Source of the DNA: Polytrichum commune
Taxonomy: Eukaryota > Streptophyta > Polytrichopsida > Polytrichales > Polytrichaceae
NCBI GenBank assembly: GCA_950295325.1
Contig: OX485808.1
Span: 2,174,501 to 2,238,500, forward strand
DNA length: 64,000 bases
Direction of reading: 5' to 3'
This document shows positions 23,695 through 35,267 of this stretch, in pieces. Position 1 is the first letter of the stretch. Every line of letters starts with the position of its first letter. A model generated the notes under the pieces. That model saw nothing but the letters and a program-made list of their open reading frames with translations, searched no databases and was not told the DNA's origin. Position numbers and translations under genes: made by a program.

Positions 23695-24638
23695 CAAAAT
23701 ATTCATTGGTGGAAAAGGTGGAGCCGGTCCAAGTTCACTTCACACAATGCTCGAGGGACCAACGGAGTATGTGAATGCAAGATGGATGTAAAGTCTACAT
23801 GGATATATTCCTACATGGCATCGAATGGATCATGTTACATGGTCACTTGGACTATTTTCAAAAACCACCTCTTGGAGGTAGGCCTAACACAAAACCGGGA
23901 GACAATAGAGTTATCCGTAAAGTGAGCTAAAGAGAGGGTTTTGGGCCTGGATTTGAGAAAATTGTGTGACAGGCCCTAAAAGTGGAGTAGGTGTCTGTAG
24001 CTATAAAAAAACATAGGCACAAATCTTTTGAGGGACCGGAAATGGTGAAATTTTTTTTTTGCTCCTGTGTTGTGAGCGCGCCCTGGGAATTTAGCGTCGC
24101 TTTGTCAGAGGGTGCTAATTCTGTCGCCCTATTTCGCTAATTCTGTTAGGGGTGCAAACAAGACTAAGTAAGTAGTGAATCACGCCCAAAATCAGCAAGC
24201 ACGCATGACGGCCTCAACCACGAATAGGCGGATTATCTCATCCAAAAACAAGCAGACCAACTCTGACCCTAAACCCTGGCCTTGTGTATTATGCCCCGGA
24301 ATTCAAGAGCCTTACTTTGCGTTTCCATGGGTTTGTGTGAATAGTGCACTCAAAATCTGTCAAAACACCAGCTCACTTTACGGATAACTCTATTGGCACT
24401 CCAAATGCTCACAACCATTGATTTATTTTATTTTATAATATGTGAGGACCTACATGAATAGACATTTATTGAATTAGCATTTGATTGAGGACCCGGTCAC
24501 ATATAACTTCACACTACACTCGAGGGTCCGTGACCACACTACATGATTTTGGAGGTGTCTTGGGACGGCCTTTGGACACTTTCTTTTGGGCTCTCACAAT
24601 TAATGGTCACGGCTCTTGGCTCATGTGTGACGTTGCCC
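23695..24638 (+). mobile_element. Tourist-like MITE, left end lost, split by a nested insertion
   Basis: From GGTGGAGCCGGTCCAAGTTC to CTCATGTGTGACGTTGCCC this matches the intact MITE at 53061-53551, apart from a 483-bp insertion (23908-24390). The terminal GGGCCACTTC on the left is missing. The right end is followed by TAA (24639-24641), as expected of the family. Confidence 0.75.
23908..24390. mobile_element. Nested MITE with perfect 21-bp TIR and TA flanks (483 bp)
   Basis: The left end GAGTTATCCGTAAAGTGAGC... is the exact inverse of the right end ...GCTCACTTTACGGATAACTC. TA is present on both sides (23906-23907, 24391-24392). It interrupts the host MITE between its GAGAC and GGCACTCC blocks, which are adjacent in the uninterrupted copies, so the insertion is certain and later than the host MITE. 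The pairing can be extended through the TA by a few bases, so the exact boundary is open by 2-5 bp. It is non-coding. Confidence 0.75.
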
Positions 24639-24641
24639 TAA

Positions 24642-26544
24642 AGTTCCTCCTAACCTTTTTAAGAGCTTGGCAAACCATATAACAACGTGTAAGAGCCTCG
24701 ACCACATTGTAATTGCAATCTTTATGATTTGAGTCTTTCCAAATAAAAAAAGAAGGTATGGTAGTAGTATACCAACACACCAACAGTGACACCAATAAGG
24801 GCATACTTCAAGGTGCAAGATGTTCCAAAAAAGAAAATCGTGTCAATTTTTTTTTAAATAATGATTTCAAGATCGTTTGCACAATAATTTAACGGCTAAG
24901 CACTTCTATAAGGGTGAATGTTCATAACACCTACCGAGGGGAGGGCGAACTGGGGGAGGGGAAAAAGTGAAAAAGTTCAAGGGTATTGTAGAGTTCGGAG
25001 ATTCCCATTTAAAACCAAATGAACCCCTAAATCAAGGTCAGAGGCTCGGAGTTATATATTCTAACGAGCTCAAATATATATGAATCAAAAACCAACCTAT
25101 AGGGGGGCATATGTTTACTATTACCCCATCAACGGGTGTTGTGAAATCGAACCCTTCTTATCTTGAATAGGGTGGGTCAATTGTTATTTCATATCTCTCC
25201 AAAGGTAAGGATCTCATTTTGTTAGTCTTAAAACAAGGTGGTCGACTAGAAGTGGAATTATTGTGGAGATTTTGTAGACTTAAGGCCACTTTAAAATAGA
25301 GCTTGAGGGCCTTGACTTGTGATATACAAATTATGTGAAGACGGTCCAAAGTCACTTTACACTAGACCCTCAAAGGCCTGAGGGACCAAATAAAGTTGGA
25401 TGGATGAAAAATCTACATGGCGTCCTACATTGCAACAAGTGGATATTGTCTCTGAGTATGCTTGATATTGCGTTCGGTCCATCAAAAATACTTAGCAATG
25501 GGTCTAACGTAAAATTGGCAACCGTGGCAATCAATTAAGTTGCCATTGGCTTCTAGAAATATCACATTGGTATGGTGAGGACCCAAATTGAACCTACACA
25601 AATATGGTGCGGTCCGTCAACATGGTCAACTTCCACTTTTAAACCAAGCTCGAGGGCCCATCAATTGCAATATTAGATTTCTATTTCCCACAGTACCACC
25701 TTTTGACATTCAAAATCTGAAGACAACTTGAATGTTCACAATCACGGCTCTTGGTCGGCATGTAAAGCAACGCTTAGGAATTTGGATGCATGCATCCTTG
25801 TTATCTAATCATCCATAAGACAAGATTGAGCCTAGCGAATAGTATTTGTTTATTTGACTTATTTTTGGTTTTGAGACAAGAGGCCAAAAGCCAATGCCAA
25901 ATGCATTAAGAACCAAGGAAGACATGCCCACTTGAAGGGGAGGTGGAGCCCCTTGGACGCGTCATATAGACCACCGCATAAGCGAATAGTAGTTTAGCTT
26001 GGGACCATTAAAGGTCGAGATGGGGGTTAAGATTAAGTAGGCTAAAACCGGAGTCCCACATGTGCCAAGTAGCTTGGGTTCCTAATTCCGACCTATGTGA
26101 TAATGTGAAGGTTATGAGACTCATCGTGGGACCGACATCAATGACCAAGACGGCTAAATCTACAAAGTCTAGATTAGCCAATACGATCGAGACTCGCGTT
26201 TTAATGTTCGGCTCTAAATTGCATGGTGAGAGGTGGCCCAACGTTGATCCCCTCATTTATGCTCGGGATCGAACCCCGGTGTGGGCTAATTCTTGTAGGT
26301 AAACATTCAATAATGGGGTTGGGAATTACTTTTTTTGTCTGCCCGAGGCGGTCATGGCCCGTTGTCCCCTTGCCCTCCAAATTTGTCAGCGACATAAGCT
26401 TTTTATAAGCGATGTATACTAAGGATTGTTTCTTACATTCCCTTTAGACACTCAAAAAAGCAACTATAAAAGGATAAACAAACATGCCATTAATAAATTT
26501 ATTAGGGTTCCAGGCAAATAATAAACGGGGAGGGAACCGACCGC
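24642..26544. other. Intergenic; contains a degenerate MITE copy
   Basis: Apart from the decayed MITE at 25334-25775 there is no recognisable gene. Around 26260-26290 a GGGATCGAACCCCGG motif recalls a tRNA T-arm, but no tRNA can be folded around it. Confidence 0.4.
25334..25775 (+). mobile_element. Degenerate Tourist-like MITE copy
   Basis: Blocks of the GGGCCACTTC family are recognisable in order: ACGGTCCAAAGTCACTT, GAGGGACCAA, a CTACATGG block and CACGGCTCTTGG near the end. Both terminal repeats have decayed and no target duplication remains, so this is among the oldest members in the window. Confidence 0.5.
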
Positions 26545-26547
26545 TTA

Positions 26548-27015
26548 GGGCCGGTTCACATGGGGTCATAATTAGTCCCAAGTCCCGCTCTTGTTCCCAA
26601 GTCCCAACATGAAGGCAATGTGTCAACTTTTGAGCTTCAAGAAATCATTAAAATATGGTTTAATTATCATTAAAGTTGGATCTTTATTGTTTTTATGTCA
26701 AAATATTTGTGGGATTTGTGTTGAGAGTTGGTTCTAGTTTTTTGCTCGACCCAAGATCCAATTTTCATGCCCTGTTCACACCAAACTTCTCGTTCAGTTC
26801 CAACTATGAAATTGTTGGGGATTATGTTCAGAATTAGATATTGGTCCACCACTTTTCACATTATTGCAGTTGAAGATGATGACGGATGGTGTCGGAACTG
26901 GCCGGTGTGATTAACCCCTCAGCACGTCCCAAGTCTCGCTTCCAAAAAGTGTTGCCATGTAGGCATTCATGTCATACTTGGGACTTGGGACTCATGGACC
27001 CCATTGCACCGGCCC
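26548..27015. mobile_element. Second Tourist-like MITE family, TTA target duplication
   Basis: The ends GGGCCGGTTCACATGGGGTC and, reverse-complemented, GGGCCGGTGCAATGGGGTC open an imperfect TIR of about 36 bp that continues to a shared AGTCCCAAGTCCC. TTA lies directly outside both ends (26545-26547 and 27016-27018). The size is 468 bp with no coding capacity. TIR style and TSD fit PIF/Harbinger-derived Tourist MITEs, but the sequence is distinct from the GGGCCACTTC family. Confidence 0.8.
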
Positions 27016-27027
27016 TTAATTACATAC

Positions 27028-27200
27028 GAACCGGTTTACTTTGAGAAATGACCAACTGAAGTTCAAGACTTTAGGAAAATTACCAATTGTTTTAAGAGGA
27101 AATTGTAGAATACAAATCAAAATAACAAAGAGAAGTCGAAAGATGTCAGCATGCAATTGGTTGGACCTGGAAACACTAGGATCTTGACCTATTATGTTAA
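27028..27200 (+). repeat. Third copy of the 10.7/11.7-kb inverted-repeat arm
   Basis: Shares GAACCGGTT, GAAGTTCAAGACT, GTCGAAAGAT and GGATCTTGACC in the same order as the arm at 10685-10872. No inverted partner is nearby. The TTA-flanked MITE sits 12 bases upstream. Confidence 0.5.
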
Positions 27201-28240
27201 AAAATGTCCTCTGACATATAGACGAGTTTTTTTCTTTTTTTCTTCTTCAAAAAACTCCTTTATGACATGCTCCTTCAAATGTTTATTTTTTTATTTACTC
27301 ATTAAGATGGGTTTTTCGCTCTTCGTATTTTAGGTTGCATGTACTCTCAAAAACTCGATTGGAATTAGTAAAAACATACTTCCCTATAGGTTGGTTGTTG
27401 ATTCATCCTAATTTAAGCTCACTAGACTAGTTTGGAGTCTCTAATCTCAATTTACATGTTAATTTGGTTTATATAGTGTACATTGGGCTCTATAATAATA
27501 ATCAACATTTTCATCTTCCCCTCACCCAGTTCGCCCTCCACCTCAATAAGTGTTGTGAACATTTACCCCTCAAAGACACTTGAGTCAACGGGCTATTATG
27601 GTGGACGCAATGCTCAATTTTCAAGAAAACTCTTTTGAGAGGGGCAAAATTTGTAGATGCATGAAGATTACACTAATTTATGTTGAGAATATGTAAACAT
27701 GTTCAACATGTGTAGACTTGTGATGCGCTATGTCAATTGAATTCAATAATTCACTAAACACTTGTCATTTGGGTTCAAAAAATGTGTTGCATGGATTTGT
27801 TTTGTTCTTTATAAACAATCGCATGGAGAATACACATGACGTATTTTGAGCAAAGTGATATACTTGGCATTTCCTATGGGTCAATGAAGTTTAATGGTTA
27901 AAGAAATTAGATGCACTAACCTTTAAGCTTTAGTAAATATAAAGCATGCAGCTAGTTATTGCCAACAACTTGTTTTGGTGAGATATATCATTGGAAATTC
28001 AATTTTCAAGCCAAGGGCCAAGACCATGAAATGGTGAGGACCCTTGACTATAATTCAAAAGCCGTACCATGGGTGAGGGGAAAGTCATTTTGTGTAGTGA
28101 CAACGCTCAAATATAGTGTGAAGTGAAAATGGACCATGTTGAGGGTCCATTGCATATTTTATTGGTGGTAAAGAGGGGCAGCTTTACCTCACTACTTACA
28201 TATCTTCATTCTCTTTGCTCATTCTCGGTTTAGGGTTCTA

Positions 28241-28800
28241 GCACGAGAATTTGAAGCCCTTCATAGTATTCATCATATTTGTAGAGCAATTGATGGATCT
28301 CATATTCCAAATTTTATACTTGTAATTGGAACAAATGATTATTATTGTTGGAAGTCATTTCATTTGTCTTTATTAAAAGATATAGTTGATACAAAATGTC
28401 TATTTTAGGATTACAAATTTAGACGAGTAGGAAGTATGTATGATTGGATTTTATTCCAACTAATAAAAGTTGGAAAAATTTGCATTGAAACTAATTTTTT
28501 ACCCTCATAAGTTGATTGGAGGATTGTGCATATTCAATTCAATAATGAATTTATAACCCATTCAAAGGTTGTGTAGAGGGTTTAAAAGGTTATGAAACAA
28601 ATTGGAATCTTATTCAAAATTCAACTTGCATGTGTTTAGAACATGCTTTCAAGATTTTGAAAGAAAGATGTAGAATTATTATGAGAAGGGTTGATATATC
28701 ATTGCGGCATATGACATACACAATTGTTATATGTAGTGTGCTATACAATATGTGTACGGAAAATTTGATATATATTTCATTGCCATGGTTTTCCAGAATT
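28241..28800 (+). pseudogene. Broken PIF/Harbinger (DDE_Tnp_4-type) transposase
   Basis: In frame from 28241: AREFEALHSIHHICRAIDGSHIP contains the first catalytic Asp (codon 28292). The DYY..KSFHLSLLKDIVDTKC block follows, and then GSMYDW with the second Asp (codon 28442). In another frame after a shift, LEHAFKILKERCRIIMRRVDI carries the Glu (codon 28639), followed by the helix that ends in VLYNMC. These match the order of the Harbinger transposase catalytic core (AIDGTHI, DYYN.KG.HS, GS.HD, E.AFG.LK.R...I...CC.LHN). At least four in-frame stops and one frameshift make it inactive. The N-terminal half and the Myb-like partner gene are absent. Confidence 0.8.
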
Positions 28801-28994
28801 TGCATTAGGCCTACCTCTTGGCATTACCATGCACCCTTATCCATAACCTACAATGTTGGAATCTATTTAGACTTTTCATCCATGAACTTTTCTTTGGACC
28901 TTTAGGCGTTTACCTCCTAACGTGAAGTGAACTTGGATGGTTCCACCTTTTCAACCAATGAAAGCTCTTACATTGCAATGGTCATGAGCCTTCA

Positions 28995-30210
28995 AGGGCG
29001 GTTTACACCATAGACCATGAACTCGTCCCACGGAAGATGCCTAATTCCATGGTATGAGTTCATGGTCTACATTTCATGGTCCGAGTTCTTAAAATTTTGA
29101 TTTACAAAGCCGTTGGGCCCCTCACTAGGTGTAAACTGAATGTGGACCAAGAGGAATGACCATGCGGCAAGAAGTGGATGTGCTCATTTTTTAATATAAG
29201 CCCAAAAAGGGCAGTTTTGGGAAAAAAAAATGAAGTTTGACTATTTTTTTGACTTTAATTTGCCTTCACTTGCCTACACATACCTTCACTTATCTTGTCA
29301 CTTAGTTTTTTCTTCTTTTTGCCTTAAAGTTTTATCATTCTCTTGTCATCTCTTGGGCTTCAACTGTCTTTACTTTTTGTTAAATGTGTTGAAGATGTGG
29401 CTTGCAAATCTTCTCACAACAATTTTTACAAAAATAAATGAGCGATTCAATTTGTACATGTTCAATGTAATTTACATGTGACATGTACCTTGTGTTGTCA
29501 CTACACTAAATAGGATATTTAGTGTTTGATTATATCTAATGTTGTTACCACCCAACCTTGCTCAACACTAAATTTCAATTCTTTGATAATTAATGTTAGA
29601 AGATTTCCCATTGCGCTTCTTTTGACCACCCTGATCTACAGTCACTAAACGACTACGTATTTTTCTTTTTTCTTTTTCAACTGTATTTTTGAAACATTGT
29701 TGGGCGTATAATATACCGTTGGAAAGGAATTTTCAAGACCTTTCCAACGGTATATTACACGCCCCCAAATTCCAAACATTGCAGCTGGTAGACCAAAGAA
29801 ACAAATCTGCACTTGAATTCTTGAGTTCTAGATGTCCCGCGTTGTTTGATGAAACACGTGTAAGCCGGTTTAAGGGTAGGGCAAGGTAGTGCTGGTATGT
29901 CTCATGGGCTTTAATATAATTAAGGCACACAAAAGGTATATTCATTAAAATATTCTTGAAATGGCATTTCTTTGACATGGGCCCTTGCCTTTTCCTACCA
30001 GACCACCTCTCTTGCCTCTCTTACCGCAAAACCTGTTGGACCATGTCAGTGCATTTATTAGGCCTTCAAAATTATATTTTGGGGACCTCAACCTCCATGG
30101 TCTCTCTGCCATTTTTTCCTTAGTGTAAACCAAAGTTGTCCCGGGACAACTTCAAGAGCCAATTAGCTACCTTGCAGAGCCCTGGTCCAGTCCATAGTGT
30201 AAACCGCCCC
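28995..30210. mobile_element. 1.2-kb element with GGGGCGGTTTACAC ends, copy A
   Basis: Left end AGGGCGGTTTACACCATAG and reverse-complemented right end GGGGCGGTTTACACTATGG form the TIR. Flanking triplets TCA (28992-28994) and TTA (30211-30213) are consistent with a decayed 3-bp target duplication, and removing the insert restores the host MITE sequence. A near-identical copy begins at 62878. It is non-coding but holds two conserved hairpins (29011-29068 and 29702-29764). Confidence 0.8.
29702..29764. repeat. Internal hairpin, 26-bp stem
   Basis: The left arm GGGCGTATAATATACCGTTG plus GAAAGG pairs with CCTTTCCAACGGTATATTAC plus ACGCCC, with one mismatch and an 11-base loop. The equivalent hairpin in copy B (63584-63648) is perfect over 28 bp. 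Confidence 0.8.
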
Positions 30211-30237
30211 TTAGTCTTGCATGTGAAGTGGCCCTAA

Positions 30238-31310
30238 GGTTTTGCCAAACCCCATGCCAATGGGCTTCCAAGCACTACGTGCCTTTGTCATGATTTCTCC
30301 TATCATTTAATACCTTTCTCCCTTTAAAAATTTAACACGAGCAAGCCCATTTTACTCTCACTCAAATTATTCAAAACTTAGAGTTTTTTGAAGCTCTCAA
30401 CAATTTGTACTTTGAATAAAAGTTTGTCGATTCCAAATATTCTAAGGCTTATAAATTTGAAGTCCAGAATTTGGTGCAACTTATGGAGCCTTATTACTGC
30501 ACTTTTGTGGGCTTCATTATTTTGAAATTATTTTTAATAATATGGTTAGCTTGATTTGATGTGGTGCACGTCATATTACATGACTTGCAAAATTTTGTCA
30601 AAATAAACACTTGAAGGAGTATTGAGATATTTTCAAAGCAAGTGATATGTTTACACACATTGCTCACATGACAAGTGTAGACAAAAACCCATGCAAATGA
30701 CGCATGACAAAACCCACAATTCATCAATGCTAGTTATTTCAATAAGCCACTTCACCCAAAGAAAAGAAAAAAGTCCAACCTACTAATTCGATGATTCTTT
30801 TTTATAAGTACACACTTTACAAAGAGAAGGAAGAGTGTGGTCTCCACATCCAACCCCAAGATGGCACCAAGGTAACTCTTTTTGTAGCGCATTGAGAGAA
30901 TAGAATGTTGTACAAGAACGGTTCCTTGGCCATGACTTGGCCCTTTGTGGACAACTAGCAAACAACAAGGGGGACAAACGCCGCATCATCCATCCACACG
31001 ATAGGTGGGTCACCACCACACAATGGGCTCAAGAAAGTCCATGGCGGGGATGCAAAATGTTCGACCAATGTTTCATTAGCTATGACAAAAACGTTTTATA
31101 GGCACAACCACAAGGTACATGGGTATTAGTTGGTCCGTATTTCATGTACTCCAACTTCTATCAATAAGGTGTAGATGATGGAACTTGTTTTACATTAACA
31201 GATGTACAATGAAGTATCAGCAAAATCGTATAAAACTCCCTTGGTTTGGTTACGATTATTGCAACAACAAAAAATGTTGATTGTTTTAATCAACTACCTA
31301 AGGTGTCTCT
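30238..31310. other. No recognisable feature
   Basis: AT-rich. Minus-strand frames around 30752-31019 have no recognisable similarity. Confidence 0.4.
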
Positions 31311-32299
31311 CCCTCCCCCCCCAAAAAAAAATTGTGATGACTATTGAGTCTAGAATGATTGCTGAATTTTGAGCACGCAGTCCAATCTCTTTTGAACACA
31401 TGTCTTGTTAAGGTTCCATTATTGGATCCAACCTTACTATGCACCTGTTCTATGTAGGTGTCCGATAAAGATAAGTAGTTGAATAAGACCCACATACCTT
31501 TACATGCTTTGAATTTGACTCATGAGAGGCTCATGATGGAGGTGGATTACAATATAATTGGACTTTTGAAAGTGTGAGCCCGAGGCTTGGAACCCAAGCT
31601 TCCTTGACTCGGTAAACTAGTAAACGGGCGAAGGAGGAGTAAGCATTTATTATAGGGAACCGTACCCCAAAGGGTTACCTATGTACTTGGCATGCATAGA
31701 GTAACCCAAAGACGGCATAGGAGGTACAAGGGGGAATGTTTTTTTCCCTCCCTTTTTCTCCTTGGCCTTGGTATTGTAGTGAGAAGGGCGGCACACGGGT
31801 GCCTTCATAGCAAGGTGGTATGTGGGCATCGGATCTCGCTTCCTTGGAAACACTATGCAAACCCTTGTTTGTGAGCATGCGACATGGTCCAAGCTTTTGT
31901 TACAAGATTTGTGAGCTTTTCTAGCTCACTCACCATAGAGTGTTTTGTAATAATGTATCTTTTATTGTTGTTGTGAAATGTGCCATGTCTTGTTTATTTT
32001 CAATCCCTACATGTTTAGGGGTCCACATCAAACCAATGATGGTTTTTCCAAACTATGAATTGGAGACCTTGTTTGGAATCGATAAACAAGGGTTCTCACA
32101 TGTATCACATGGTTACATGTGAGACGTGCCTAATTTCAACACAATAATAGTTTCGACACATGTATTTGAGTGCTATGTGATTAGGCATGGGTTTTGGAAT
32201 GGACATAAAAAAGACACGTATTTGAAAAAGATTAGACGACGTGCTCGAAGTGTGCTAGCCATTCTAGTTTCAACAATCAACATGATTGGGGGGGGGGGG
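31311..32299. mobile_element. Long-TIR element bounded by C/G runs, larger copy
   Basis: The left arm (C run at 31315-31322, then GACTATTGAGTCTAGAATGA and GAGCACGCAGTCCAATCTC) and inverted right arm (32130-32299, ending in a 12-G run at 32288-32299) are the same arms as in the 8863-9268 element. The interior (about 600 bp) is unlike that of the short copy and has no recognisable coding sequence. Confidence 0.55.
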
Positions 32300-34549
32300 C
32301 ATAAGACCACTTAATAAGCATGAGAATCTTCATTTTGATATTGAATAATATATTCATACGAGTTCCAAAAATTACGAGGAAAATGGCTAGGGGAACGATT
32401 TGGTTTTGCTAATCATCTTGCATTGATTATGTCCTACAAGAAGTGGGTGCACAAAGAAAAGTGTCCAAATAACGTATGTCTACCTTGCATAGTGTTGGTT
32501 ATAGGTTAAGTGTTGGTTTGGGTATGCCTACTTCGTACGTGAACGTGAGGAAAATGAGGATGCACTCGCTCACAATTGAAATAAGCGCAACTATATACCA
32601 AGAGGAAAATAACGAGTAATGGACCTTGTGAAATGGAAATTAAAAGATAAGAAGCTTAGATTGTTATAGAATTCCTTATACCAATGTGACATTAATCCTT
32701 ATATATACTAGATTGATATTTCTTGAAACTCAATTATAATCCATGGCAAAAAATGAACCATAGTGCAATGAGAGCTTGGGAGGGGAGAGGGGCGCAACTG
32801 CAAAACCCTAAGACTAGTGTAAGGACCGGCGTGCATTTGAGAAATTGGTGCAATTAGGCAATATTGTTGTCATGGCATGTAATAACAAAAGCATAGAAAG
32901 ATGAACGGGCTTTGAGATTAAGTAAATAAAAATTATATAAAAAACGGTCTTCAACAAATGTGTTTTAGTCATGTTTAGGGTTAGTAAAGCAAGTACTTGT
33001 TGCACAACCATTAGCGCCAAAGTGAGTTCCCCAAGGAATGCCAATCCACCACAATCCTTCACGAATGTTGTACAAAATCTGGAATATGGGCCATATCATT
33101 TTTGTGGAAGAAAAATACAAAATATGGTAAAGACGTATGGGAGCCACTCGTTGGGGCCACCAAATGGCCAACAAAACATATTCATGTCAGGGTCAATTGA
33201 TTAGTTATATTTGCACACTAACAAAGTCTTGCGAACATGATTCGCTTGGAGACATAGTAGTTTCTTAGCATGGTCATAGTTGGAAGATCTTGGACCGGAC
33301 ATGTTGCACTTGTTGCTAAACTCCAATTTCTCATAGATACATGCTCATTGTGAGCTTTGTTGGTGAGTGTCTGAAGTTCCAATCATGTCTTCCTTAAATC
33401 TCTCAGTTGAATGAATAAATGAATCAATGTAGGCTAATATACAAACATAACGTTGGGCTTGGATTTATTTATTTATTTTTAACATTAAGATTGGTACTCC
33501 ACAAATGGCATGAATGGCACTAATGCTTAACCCATTTAGAACTCTATGGGGAACAATGCTCCCCCGATCATGAATACTTGCATTTAATGTTTTATCTAAC
33601 TTCCCCATCTAGTTACAACTTCCCACTTAGGCTACATTAAAACAATTATCGCTTGAGTACATGGCATATATTCATTTGATCACACAAAGAATTGCGGTGT
33701 TCATAGGAGGGAACAAACTCAATGAGGCAAACAAATATCCGAGATTATGCATATCATACCAATTGAGTAAGGATGGGTGGACTCCATCCTAGTTCAATCA
33801 ACAAAGCCAAGCCATTAAGTTGGATCCTAGTAATATACAAGCATGTGCCATTTGGTGCCATTTTATATGTTGATCACAATGTGTACGAGACTATTAGGAA
33901 CTCTCACATAAGAAGCAAGGGCTGTAGTAAAGACCTTGGACCAAGAATGAAGCAAAGAAAATTCCACCGATGATGAAATGAGTGCAAACCCTAAAGGCAA
34001 ATCTATGCAACAACGACTTGTAAAAAACTATCCTTGAGACATGGCCTTTGCCCCATACCTGGGGATGATGGGATGGATTTTGAGTCATTTCGTACAAACA
34101 AAACAAGAATGACATGGACCAAAACCCTTCCACTTGTGATAGAGACCATTGCTCATGGATCGGACTTGGGTGCAAGCCTAAATCCACCTCCTATTCTCAT
34201 GTTGGCTTTTGAGACAACCCTCTGACGCAACATGTGGAGACAAGCATCCATACAACATGTTGGTCGTCAAACAAGATATCCCCTTTGAAAGGCCAATTCT
34301 TGAGAACAAGGTATTGTACCAAACAGATGCGTGTGGAGATAGCATGACCAAGACTTTACTTGCATTCATGGGAATAAACCACTTGATTGCATCATCTCAA
34401 AGCTCAAGCACCCTAGTGATACGCCCATGGTGGATAGAGGTGAGATGGAGGAGGTATATATTGACTTGTACACCTTGCTTGACTAGCTCCAATAACCGTC
34501 ATTAGTCCAACAAAAGCATTCGGAATTCCTCTCCCATGTTCCATGGAAA
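32300..34549. other. No recognisable gene
   Basis: Just outside the G run, 32300-32410 matches 9269-9365 (shared TTCATACGRGYTCC and ACGAGGAAARTGGCTA blocks), so the repeat unit extends past the homopolymer. Plus-strand frames at 33773-34505 could be a decayed upstream part of the LINE fragment that follows but show no diagnostic motif. Confidence 0.4.
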
Positions 34550-35100
34550 TTCTTTGGCATCGTTGTTGGTAAACTTGCATATCCTATTTCCATTGGGGAG
34601 TTATCGGCAACCTTGGAAGCTATGCCCAAAGACAAAGCCTTGGTGGCATCTAGTAGCCTCAAGGGAGTCACTCTTTTGGACATGAAACCCCAACATGAGA
34701 TCTCATGGTGCGCAAATGACACATCATTCATCCTTGTCGTGAAGAAAGAGGTGCATGGTTAAATTCATGGCATTGTTGGAGAAATCTAACTTCGTGGTTG
34801 GCTTAGAGATTAATTGGAACAAGAGTGTGGCCTACTTGTTTGATTGAGAGGACGAACACGCCTTTGAAATGACCTATGGTATGGATTGGAGTCAATGGCA
34901 TGGATTGAGGTTAGTTGGCATGATTTTATGGTGCATAAATCACGCGGAGGCCTCAAGTTCACTAACCCGGAGAATGCCATGACGCTTTGTGTGCAAATGG
35001 ATCATTTCAACACTCCTTCATGGTTAATTCGATGTGAATCTCTTGTAGAGATATCGAATGGGTCACCTTCAACCATCACCACACCTTAAACGAAGACCCA
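34550..35100 (+). pseudogene. LINE reverse transcriptase fragment
   Basis: Translates as SSLKGVTLLDMKPQHEISWCANDTSFILVVKKEVHG. CANDTSF occupies the place of the catalytic FADDT motif. A frameshifted continuation, GLEINWNKSVAYLFD, corresponds to the LINE motif following the active site (GL.INW.KS). The first catalytic Asp position reads Asn and stops interrupt both frames, so it is inactive. It is a different copy from the minus-strand LINE at 2-3.6 kb, with low residue identity, so probably from a separate lineage. Confidence 0.7.
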
Positions 35101-35267
35101 ACTCTTTGGTGATGTTTTGTGCATGAGTTTTAGAAGTCAAAAAAAAAAAACTCTTAACTCGAAGACATACAATGGCTTGAAAAATCATTGTTCCAAGGTC
35201 CTAAGTTAGGTGTGCTCTATCCCAATGGTCGATCTCTTCATACGCAAACTAATGTGAGTTTAAGAAG

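Larger units (their letters stand above)
27993..30234. mobile_element. PIF/Harbinger element remnant, transposase-bearing relative of the MITE family
   Basis: The right end (GCATGTGAAGTGGCCC followed by TAA at 30235-30237) and about 120 bp of subterminal sequence (28895-28994) match the GGGCCACTTC MITEs. The left 170 bp (GAGGACC-, TAGTGTGAAGTG- and GAGGGTCC-type blocks, 27993-28165) match the other MITE end. Between them lies a broken DDE transposase (28241-28800), where the MITEs have only a short spacer. A 1216-bp unrelated element (28995-30210) is inserted near the right end. The left terminus is decayed and its target duplication is not recognisable. Even allowing for the insertion, the element is shorter than typical autonomous PIF/Harbingers, so it is internally deleted. 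Confidence 0.7.

Noticed and set aside
26262-26290. tRNA-like GGGATCGAACCCCGG motif
   Set aside because: The T-arm-like motif is not accompanied by an acceptor stem, D-arm or anticodon arm at the right spacing on either strand.
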